Positions 28,919 through 35,969 of a stretch of DNA of 35,969 bases are shown piece after piece. Location of the stretch: NCBI GenBank assembly GCA_947631535.1, contig CANRLU010000012.1, forward strand, positions 1-35,969, written 5' to 3'. The translations under genes were made by a program, and so were the position numbers. Every line of letters starts with the position of its first letter. The first letter of the stretch is position 1. Under the pieces are notes generated by a model that was not told where the DNA came from, did not search any database, and saw only the letters and a program-made list of their open reading frames with translations. This DNA comes from an uncultured Clostridia bacterium (lineage in GTDB: Bacteria; Bacillota; Clostridia; Oscillospirales; Ruminococcaceae).

Positions 28919-29644
28919 CTATTCTCCGTAATATTGCATATATAGGTTCTCTAAATTCTTCTCGCCGTTTTTGACCTTTTCGCATAGCTCGGGGACGGTC
29001 CCCGCGTCGATGAGCTCGCCCTGCTTTATGAGCAAAATGCGGTCGGCGATGGTCTCGATGTCGGAGACGATATGGGTCGGAATGATGACGATTTTGTCCT
29101 TCGAGAGCCTCGAGATGAGGTTTCGCGTGACGACTCGCTGCTTCGGGTCGAGACCGGCGGTCGGCTCGTCCAAAATCAGCAGTTTCGGGTTGCCGAGGAG
29201 CGCCTGAGCAATCAAAACGCGCTGTTTCATTCCGCCCGAGAAACCGCCCAGCTTCTGGTCAGCACTGTCCGAGAGCTCCACCAAATCCAGCACCCGCTCG
29301 ACTTCGCCCTCGATTTTCTCCTTTTTTATGCCCTTGAGCGCAGCGAGATAGCCGACGAACCTCGATGCGGTGAACGACGGGTAAAGCTCCTGCTGCTGCG
29401 GCATAAAGCCGATTTTGCGGCGGTATTTCGCCTGCAATTTATTGATGTCCTCGCCGTTCCAGAGTATCTCGCTGTCGGGGTCGGCGGGGATATTTTGCGT
29501 AATCAGGTTCATCATCGTAGACTTGCCCGCGCCGTTGGGACCTAAGAGCCCGTAAACGCCGTCGTGAAAGTCGTAGTCAAAGTCGATAAGGGCGTGCTTT
29601 TGGCCGTAATGCTTGTTCACGCCGTTAAGGGATAGTGTGTTCAT
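28919..29644 (-). CDS. ABC transporter ATP-binding protein
   Basis: Walker A GPNGAGKST, signature SGGMKQR, Walker B LLILDEPTAGLD, H-loop THIVSD. Confidence 0.97.
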   Translation of the reverse strand: MNTLSLNGVNKHYGQKHALIDFDYDFHDGVYGLLGPNGAGKSTMMNLITQNIPADPDSEILWNGEDINKLQAKYRRKIGFMPQQQELYPSFTASRFVGYLAALKGIKKEKIEGEVERVLDLVELSDSADQKLGGFSGGMKQRVLIAQALLGNPKLLILDEPTAGLDPKQRVVTRNLISRLSKDKIVIIPTHIVSDIETIADRILLIKQGELIDAGTVPELCEKVKNGEKNLENLYMQYYGE

Positions 29645-30732
29645 TTTATTTCTTCTCCAATAACTTTTTCTGCCGGAAGCAGCTGATAGTTCCCCTCATA
29701 ATCTGCCGCTAAAAAATATCCCTCGGCAGAGCCGCCGTTGAATGTAAGATTTTTGGTCAAGAGGCGATACCCCTTTTCGGTTTTCATATCTATTACGACC
29801 TTGTCATTTACCGCAATTAAATAATCGTTATACACGACAAAATACGGAATGTCTTTATTTCCTATCCTGCCGCTGAGGTCGATTTCTCTTCCATTCTCCG
29901 TAAGAACCGTTACGTTCATAAAATCTTTATCGGTCATGGTTTTGTTTTCAAAAGTCAGCAGGTAGCCGTCATAACACCCCTGAAGCCCGAAATCCAAATC
30001 TTCGGTTTCCCCCGTTTCAAAGTCGTAGCAAAATGCTTCCCGCGCGTGATTGCCCGAATAGTACAGTTTGTCATTAAAAACACCGTCGATATATGCGCTT
30101 GCGTCTTTGCCGCTTGTCAGAAGGAATTCAGATTTCATCTCGCCCGACGAAAAATCATAGCTGTACAGCCAATTTTCATTTTCGCGGAGATTTACGCCAT
30201 ATTCGTTGAAGCTCTCTTTCTTTGCGCAGATCCACAGCTTGCCGTCGTGGACGATAAAATTTGAGCACCCTGTAATTTTATCGTCGATACCTGACACTTT
30301 AAGCCTGTTCGTCCCGTCAAGGTCGGCGCGCCAAAGGTCTGTCGAGGAATAAAAATTGCCTTCATCATCTAAAGCGGCGTAGTTGTTTTCAAACCAATAT
30401 ATCTTATCTTCGTATTGCACCACCGTCCCGATAATACCTATCGAGCCGCAGTCGGAAGATTTATGCAGGCAGTTGGGCTTAGAGCATACAACGACGTCGA
30501 GACCCGTCCTGAAGTCTACATATCTCAGCCTGTCCCTGCTTGAACCGTTTACTTCGGCGCTCGAAGAATAATAGAAGCCGTCGGTTCGGGTGGTTTTGGC
30601 ATAATCGCTCCAATAGGTTTCGGGGGGTTCCGAATACGGGTCGTAAACACCGCTGTTCTCCGATTCTTCTTTTGAACCGCAGGCCGTCAGGAGCAGCATC
30701 GCTGCAAAAACGATTGCCAATAATTTTTTCAT
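29641..30732 (-). CDS. Lipoprotein paralogue 1 (KPNCxH family), coupled to the ABC ATPase
   Basis: Signal peptide/lipobox MKKLLAIVFAAMLLLTAC; motif VVCSKPNCLHKSSDC; stop TGA overlaps the ATPase ATG (ATGA, 29644-29641). Confidence 0.85.
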   Translation of the reverse strand: MKKLLAIVFAAMLLLTACGSKEESENSGVYDPYSEPPETYWSDYAKTTRTDGFYYSSSAEVNGSSRDRLRYVDFRTGLDVVVCSKPNCLHKSSDCGSIGIIGTVVQYEDKIYWFENNYAALDDEGNFYSSTDLWRADLDGTNRLKVSGIDDKITGCSNFIVHDGKLWICAKKESFNEYGVNLRENENWLYSYDFSSGEMKSEFLLTSGKDASAYIDGVFNDKLYYSGNHAREAFCYDFETGETEDLDFGLQGCYDGYLLTFENKTMTDKDFMNVTVLTENGREIDLSGRIGNKDIPYFVVYNDYLIAVNDKVVIDMKTEKGYRLLTKNLTFNGGSAEGYFLAADYEGNYQLLPAEKVIGEEIK

Positions 30733-30751
30733 GTAAATCACCTCTTTAAAT

Positions 30752-30780
30752 ATTATATCACAGGCCCAATAGGCTGTCAA
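30752..30780 (-). promoter_or_regulatory. Promoter of lipoprotein 1-ABC transporter operon
   Basis: Minus strand TTGACA (30780-30775), 17-nt spacer, TATAAT (30757-30752). Confidence 0.85.
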
Positions 30781-30792
30781 CGGCGCCAAGCT

Positions 30793-30825
30793 CTTGTTTA
30801 CACCGTTAAGCGATAATGTGTTAAT
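30793..30825 (-). pseudogene. 33-bp relic of a second ABC ATPase gene 5' end
   Basis: ATTAACACATTATCGCTTAACGGTGTAAACAAG (INTLSLNGVNK) versus ATPase start ATGAACACACTATCCCTTAACGGCGTGAACAAG (MNTLSLNGVNK); 28/33 identical, 3 bp after the stop of lipoprotein 2. Confidence 0.75.
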
Positions 30826-30828
30826 GGC

Positions 30829-31959
30829 TCACCTCTTGAATAATTCATCTTCTGAGACCTTGGTATACTCGCCGGTCGAAACCTCGCTCCCGATGATATA
30901 GCCGTCGCGGTAGCAGAGGACATAGCCGTATTTCGGTATTGCTTTCGGATTCAATTCGAGTATCTCTCCGCTTGAAAGGTCGATGGCATTACCGGCCTCA
31001 GCGTTGAAGAAATACCCGTTTACAGGCGCAGCATAGATGTTGTCGGGCAGTTCATACCCCTCAAAAACCATCTCGCTGCCCTCGCTGTCGAGTATAACCG
31101 CGTTGTCGCCGTCCATATAGCCGTAAAAGCCTCCGCTTGCAAACATCGGCTTTGTTTTTCCGCGCTCATCGAGGGAGGATATAGGCATATCCCACTCCGA
31201 TATCTCGCCGGTCTCGAGATCGACCCGAAGCCGGAAGTCTGTCCACTCCCCGCCCCTTTCGTCGGCATAGTACCCCTCAATATATAATCCTCCGCCATAT
31301 TCGCCGAACACCGACGCGCCCGCGTCATAGCCCTCGGCAAGCTGCCCCAAATTTGCAAACTTCTCCTTTTCGTAGTCATAGCTGCAAATGTAGACCTTGG
31401 TATAGCCTGTGCTGACTCCCGTGTAGTCCTCGTATTCTGCCTCTGCGGCGGTAAAGTAAACGGTCGAGCCCTTTGTTGCAAGGTCGCGGACGGACAAATT
31501 ATCGATAGTATCGGCCTTGACCCTCGAACTGCCGTCGGGGGCGGCTCTGTAGACATCGGTGGAAACAAGAACCTCGCCGCTTTCTCCCCACTCGCGCTTT
31601 TCGCTGAAGAAATACAGCTTATTGTTTACGACCGTCGGATACCCGCTCCAGCAGTCGATCCCGAACGCGGTGCAGACGCTCGGGTCGCTGTGCGGACAGT
31701 TCGGACGCATACAAAGTATTACCGACTGCATCGAGTCAAAGTCGAAAAACCATACCCGCCTCGCCGTGAGGCCGTTCGCGTCCTCGTTTTCGTCGTCGTA
31801 GAATATCCCGTTGAGGGTCCGGCTCGTCCGCCTCGGGCTGCGGTATGCAGTCTCATACCCCGAGGCGTATTCTTTGCCGGCGGTATCTTTCTTTTCACCG
31901 CCGCAGGCACATAGCAGGAAGCAGGCGATGATCAGCGCCGATATAATAAATTTTCTCAT
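30829..31959 (-). CDS. Lipoprotein paralogue 2
   Basis: MRKFIISALIIACFLLCAC lipobox; ILCMRPNCPHSDPSVCTAFG motif. Confidence 0.82.
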   Translation of the reverse strand: MRKFIISALIIACFLLCACGGEKKDTAGKEYASGYETAYRSPRRTSRTLNGIFYDDENEDANGLTARRVWFFDFDSMQSVILCMRPNCPHSDPSVCTAFGIDCWSGYPTVVNNKLYFFSEKREWGESGEVLVSTDVYRAAPDGSSRVKADTIDNLSVRDLATKGSTVYFTAAEAEYEDYTGVSTGYTKVYICSYDYEKEKFANLGQLAEGYDAGASVFGEYGGGLYIEGYYADERGGEWTDFRLRVDLETGEISEWDMPISSLDERGKTKPMFASGGFYGYMDGDNAVILDSEGSEMVFEGYELPDNIYAAPVNGYFFNAEAGNAIDLSSGEILELNPKAIPKYGYVLCYRDGYIIGSEVSTGEYTKVSEDELFKR

Positions 31960-31965
31960 TCCGTG

Positions 31966-33243
31966 TCATTCCTCCTCAAAGAGCTCGGCGGGCAAAAGCT
32001 TGCGGAATTCGCGCGTAAACTGGCCGAAAACAATATAACTGCCCTCATAATATGCTATTATCGCTTCGTTCTCTCCGATCGCGCCGGCTCTGAGCCTGTA
32101 TATATCTCCGGTCCTGAGCTCGGTCGCAAGAAGCGTTTCGGCATTAAACATCATTCCGTTCACGGGATAATCGGCGGCGCGCTCGGTCAGACGGTGATTT
32201 TCGATTTTCCTGACGCTTCCGTCCGGCGAAGCTATTACAGCGGTATTGCCCTGCTGACAGACATAAAACCCCTCCGCCGCCGCAACAATATCCGGCGCAG
32301 GCCAGTTCATACCCTCGCGGTTGCCGGGAACAGGCAGCTCGGATTTCGTTATGCTTCCCGTCTCGGGGTCAAGGGCAAATATTCTTGTTACGGTGAGCGC
32401 GTGAAGGCTGTCAAAGTAGTCGGGCGAGGCCGCGCTCAATCCCTCGGGGCGTTCCTCGGCTCCCACCGACATATAGTAGATTTTTCCTCCGTATTCGCCG
32501 ATTACCCCGACAGTGTCGCTCGCATACAGATGCGAAATCCGGCCCAAATTTTTGAGCTCGTTTGTTTTAAAGTCAAAACTTTCGGCGCAGTAATTATATT
32601 CCGCTGCTAAAAGACCGTTTTCGCCGGCGATCTCCTCCGCCGCAACGGTATAGCCCCTGTCTCCCGAAACATATAAGCCCGAGAGCGTATAACCCTCTAA
32701 TGCCGCGACTTTTCGGCGCTCCGAGCCGTCCGCAGCGGCTTTGTATATATTTGCGCAGGAGCTTATTGCGCCTTTTGCGGACATCTCGCGGGTGTTTTCA
32801 ACAAAGTAGATGCTGCCGCCATAGGAGCACAGCATAACGTCGGTGCCGTTAGACAAGCCGAACGCCGAACATGTTTCGGGGTCGTCATGCAGACAATTCG
32901 GCTTTGAGCAAACCGGAAACGAATTCAAAGACGCAAAATCCGCAAAGCTCATTCTTCCCGCCGAAGAATAGCTGTCAACATAATACGCTCCGTCGGAAAT
33001 CAAAAAGTATCCCGAGCCCTTGGAAGCGCTGAGCTCTTCTATCACTTGCCCGCCGGGGAATTTTCCGTCCGTCACCGTTTTGGCATCGGCGCGAACCGTT
33101 TCCGCGGCGCTCTCGTCAAGCGAAACGACAGCCTCAGTCTCAACCTCGCGGGAGGTTCCATGCTCTTTTCGGCCAGCGCTATTGCAGCCCGACGAGAGCA
33201 TCAACATAACGGCAGATAATAATACTACAGTAATTTTTTTCAT
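31966..33243 (-). CDS. Lipoprotein paralogue 3
   Basis: MKKITVVLLSAVMLMLSSGC lipobox; PVCSKPNCLHDDPETCSAFG motif; start at 33243 with AGAGGTG RBS. Confidence 0.82.
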   Translation of the reverse strand: MKKITVVLLSAVMLMLSSGCNSAGRKEHGTSREVETEAVVSLDESAAETVRADAKTVTDGKFPGGQVIEELSASKGSGYFLISDGAYYVDSYSSAGRMSFADFASLNSFPVCSKPNCLHDDPETCSAFGLSNGTDVMLCSYGGSIYFVENTREMSAKGAISSCANIYKAAADGSERRKVAALEGYTLSGLYVSGDRGYTVAAEEIAGENGLLAAEYNYCAESFDFKTNELKNLGRISHLYASDTVGVIGEYGGKIYYMSVGAEERPEGLSAASPDYFDSLHALTVTRIFALDPETGSITKSELPVPGNREGMNWPAPDIVAAAEGFYVCQQGNTAVIASPDGSVRKIENHRLTERAADYPVNGMMFNAETLLATELRTGDIYRLRAGAIGENEAIIAYYEGSYIVFGQFTREFRKLLPAELFEEE

Positions 33244-33264
33244 ATTTAACACCTCTTTTACGTT

Positions 33265-33293
33265 ATTATACCACTGTATAATAGAGATGTCAA
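33265..33293 (-). promoter_or_regulatory. Promoter of lipoprotein 3-2 unit
   Basis: Minus strand TTGACA (33293-33288), 17-nt spacer, TATAAT (33270-33265). Confidence 0.85.
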
Positions 33294-33310
33294 TACCCTA
33301 CAGCTTAATC

Positions 33311-34435
33311 TTACGAGAAAAGCTCGTTTTTCGCTATTTTTCTGTATTCATACTGCCCCGAATCTTTGTTCAATCGCTTAACAATATATGAGCCGTCCAA
33401 GTAATAGATTATATCGTCGTATTTATCTATTCCGCTGACGGCATAACGATCGCCGCTGCTTATTTCAACGGCAAATTTGTTTTCCCCGTCGATTATATAG
33501 CCGTCGATAATGCTTACATACGTTGAATTTTGCGTTATGTCGGGAATATATATCTCTTTGCCGTCCTCGGTATAAAATGTCGCTCCCTCGTCCTCATAGT
33601 GAACGAGCCCGCACTCGCATGGGTAATAATCGCCGTCGCGCTCAGAAATTTCGTTGTTTTGGCGGTTATATTTGAAAGTCTCTCTCAGGCTAGTGGGAAA
33701 ATTATTCGGATCGTAGACAAACTTCTCCTCCAAATATGATACCGTAAAATATATATCTCCGTTATATTCTCCGTCGATTTGTATGGCGCAGCTGTATCCT
33801 TTCTTCATTGAGAACAGCTCCGAAAGCTGACCGCTTTCAAGATCATAGGAAAACAGCTTCGCGGTCGGCTCGCTGTGATCGAGAGACAGATCGGTATATC
33901 CATGCGTTCTCATTCCGAAATAAAGAGTGCTGCCGATAAGTAAACAGTCTGACGAATCCTCCATATCTTCCAAGGTCAGAAGCACTTTTCTGTTTGTGCC
34001 GTCGATGTCAGCACGGACGAAATTCATGTTGTAAACGGGCTTGTCTTTTTTCATGTAAGAGTCCGCTTCAAAGAAATAAATATTGCCGTTATAAATGAAC
34101 GGATCAATATCCATTCCGTAGGACGAACAGTCGTGCGTATCGTGACGGCAGTTCGGCTTTGAGCAGATAAGCACCGAATCCATTATCGAAAAATCAAAGA
34201 AGTTAAGCCGCACCTGCGAATCGACGAACAGCTCTCCGTCGTTTGATATGGCCATTGACGGACCGTATCTTTTGCCGTCGGAATCCACGCCATCGGATTG
34301 AATTTCCCCGCCCGCCGCCTCGGATATACCGTCGGAGCCGACCGGCTCGCCGCTCTGCGGAAAGGTTTCGCTTTTTTCGCCGCAGGCCGTCAGAAGCAGT
34401 ATTGCGGCAAAAATGATCGCTAATAATTTTTTCAT
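33311..34435 (-). CDS. Lipoprotein paralogue 4
   Basis: MKKLLAIIFAAILLLTAC lipobox; LICSKPNCRHDTHDCSSYG motif. Confidence 0.82.
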   Translation of the reverse strand: MKKLLAIIFAAILLLTACGEKSETFPQSGEPVGSDGISEAAGGEIQSDGVDSDGKRYGPSMAISNDGELFVDSQVRLNFFDFSIMDSVLICSKPNCRHDTHDCSSYGMDIDPFIYNGNIYFFEADSYMKKDKPVYNMNFVRADIDGTNRKVLLTLEDMEDSSDCLLIGSTLYFGMRTHGYTDLSLDHSEPTAKLFSYDLESGQLSELFSMKKGYSCAIQIDGEYNGDIYFTVSYLEEKFVYDPNNFPTSLRETFKYNRQNNEISERDGDYYPCECGLVHYEDEGATFYTEDGKEIYIPDITQNSTYVSIIDGYIIDGENKFAVEISSGDRYAVSGIDKYDDIIYYLDGSYIVKRLNKDSGQYEYRKIAKNELFS

Positions 34436-34464
34436 ATAAAACACCTCTTTCATTATGTGCTTAA

Positions 34465-34492
34465 ATTATACCCCCCCGAAGCAATTTGTCAA
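34465..34492 (-). promoter_or_regulatory. Promoter of lipoprotein 4, with G7 tract in the -35/-10 spacer
   Basis: Minus strand TTGACA (34492-34487), 16-nt spacer AATTGCTTCGGGGGGG, TATAAT (34470-34465). Confidence 0.8.
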
Positions 34493-34501
34493 GCCGCGCT
34501 T

Positions 34502-35677
34502 TTATTCCACAGTGAACTCATCGCCCGAAACGGCGCAGTAAAGCGTTTGCTGCGAATCAAAGTCGAAATATCTTATTATGTATTTGCCGTCGAGATATTT
34601 AGCGACATATCCCACCCTGACATTTTCTTCAGCAACGTTGACGGTTACCTCTTTGCCGTCAGAGAGCCTGCGAGCACTGCACTCGCCCGTGGAAAGGTCG
34701 TCGAAAATATATCCGTTCGCAACTGCCTTGTCGTTTCCGTTGTAATCCTTTATAAATATCTCCCTGCCGCTCGGGTTGACTATAAGCGTATCGACACAGT
34801 CGGAACAGATCATCGCGCCCTCTTTTATCTGGACGTATATCGGCAATACCGAGGCGTTCGGGTCGGATTCGCGCTTTTTATGCGCCGATACTATTTTCTC
34901 GGGGAGCTCCCAGTCGGTAATTTCAAGCGTTTCAAGGTCAAGCTTTTTGTATTCGGCAATGCTCACCCGCCGAAGCTCTGCGCCGTTATGCTTTCTTGCC
35001 TCGTCGGTGTCTTCGTCCCACCAGTCGGCGTTTTCCTCCTGATAGTTGAGAATGAAATACAGCTCTCCGCCGAGCTCGCCGCAAAAGGTGACGTCAGCCG
35101 AATAGCCCACGCACAGAAGCTCCTTGACTGTAAGCCTTTTGCCGGCGAAGTCATACCCGCAGAGATACAGCTCGCGCACGCCGAACGGCTTGCCCTCGGG
35201 GTGTTCGTTGATTCCGCCGAAATACAAAACGCCGCTGCCGAAGGCCGAACCCGCGCCCGAAAGCAGGGTGACGCCGTCTACGGTGTCGGTCTTTACCCGC
35301 CCAGTGCCGTCGATGGCGGCTTTATAGACGTTCAGACCGCTTATAGGCCTGTCACCCTCGTAACGGGTGTTGTCCTCGAACCAGTAAATGCTGCCTTCAA
35401 CGATGACCGGGTGATTATCCATACCGAGCGCGGAACAGCTTTCGTCGGTGTGAGGGCAGTTTGGCTTCGGGCAGATTACAGCGTCGGTGACCGATGAAAA
35501 ATCGGCAAAGTGCAGCCGCTGTGAAGTATCTACATAAAGCTCGCCGTTTTCGTATTGAAAGCGGTCGTTGTAGTCGATTACGAAGTATTCGGAAGGCACG
35601 GCCGATGATTTCGCGGAATTCCCGCAGCCGCTCAGAAAGAGCGCAAACGCTAAAATTATCCACAGTGTTTTTTTCAT
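34502..35677 (-). CDS. Lipoprotein paralogue 5
   Basis: MKKTLWIILAFALFLSGC lipobox; VICPKPNCPHTDESCSALG motif; AAAGGAG RBS. Confidence 0.82.
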   Translation of the reverse strand: MKKTLWIILAFALFLSGCGNSAKSSAVPSEYFVIDYNDRFQYENGELYVDTSQRLHFADFSSVTDAVICPKPNCPHTDESCSALGMDNHPVIVEGSIYWFEDNTRYEGDRPISGLNVYKAAIDGTGRVKTDTVDGVTLLSGAGSAFGSGVLYFGGINEHPEGKPFGVRELYLCGYDFAGKRLTVKELLCVGYSADVTFCGELGGELYFILNYQEENADWWDEDTDEARKHNGAELRRVSIAEYKKLDLETLEITDWELPEKIVSAHKKRESDPNASVLPIYVQIKEGAMICSDCVDTLIVNPSGREIFIKDYNGNDKAVANGYIFDDLSTGECSARRLSDGKEVTVNVAEENVRVGYVAKYLDGKYIIRYFDFDSQQTLYCAVSGDEFTVE

Positions 35678-35702
35678 ATAAACCGCTCCTTTGCACCGAC
35701 CG

Positions 35703-35969
35703 TCAGGAGATAACGCAGGTCGCCAAAAGGCTTATCTCTTCGCCGACGACCTCGTCTTCATCAAGCCAATCAAACGTCCAGTCGAACCAGTCGTATACGA
35801 GATATTTGCCGTCCTTGTAAACTTTCGGACCCCAGAAAACCGTCGAGACGAGGTTTTTAAAGAGCTTTCCCGTTTCGATATCGTAAACCCCAGCGCCGAT
35901 AAACAGCTTGCCGTTCACGACTCTGTAGCCGTAAATGTCGCCCTCCATAACCTCAAATTTCTTTTCCGA
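35703..35969 (-). CDS. Lipoprotein paralogue 6, C-terminal part only (N-terminus beyond right window edge)
   Basis: Frame open to the edge: SEKKFEVMEGDIYGYRVVNGKLFIGAGVYDIETGKLFKN...; matches the C-terminal style of paralogues 1-5. Confidence 0.7.
   Translation of the reverse strand, partial: SEKKFEVMEGDIYGYRVVNGKLFIGAGVYDIETGKLFKNLVSTVFWGPKVYKDGKYLVYDWFDWTFDWLDEDEVVGEEISLLATCVIS

Noticed and set aside
1-35969. CRISPR arrays, tRNA, rRNA, prophage structural genes
   Set aside because: None recognised by eye; the direct repeats present are coding repeats within the adhesin gene.

Overview
The window looks like accessory cell-surface DNA from a gut-type Firmicute/Clostridia; that taxon is inferred from protein style only. 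Every well-supported gene is on the minus strand. Going down in coordinate: (i) a tandem array of at least six paralogous lipoproteins (35969-29641) sharing a C-x4-C-x-H-x4/5-C motif, the last one start/stop-coupled to an ABC-2 type transporter (ATPase + permease); (ii) a DeoR-family regulator plus a small HTH protein; (iii) a 2,100-codon secreted subtilisin-family (S8) protease; (iv) a tyrosine recombinase; (v) one huge ORF open from 17442 through the left window edge (5,814 codons, still open). The huge ORF encodes a signal peptide, a VWA domain, then a stalk of DUF11-like, pilin-isopeptide-like and 'ITGLPxGTxYTVTE' domains. It is absent from the supplied ORF track, presumably because its stop lies outside the window. 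The main discovery candidate is the 308-bp gap between the recombinase and the giant gene. It holds two 21-bp perfect inverted repeats (17484-17504 and 17723-17743), each centred on a palindromic 10-4-10 recombinase-type site. They flank a 218-bp segment carrying a near-consensus promoter (TTGACA-N17-TAAAAT). This is the architecture of a phase-variable invertible promoter with its own recombinase, here captured in the apparent OFF orientation, pointing away from the adhesin.
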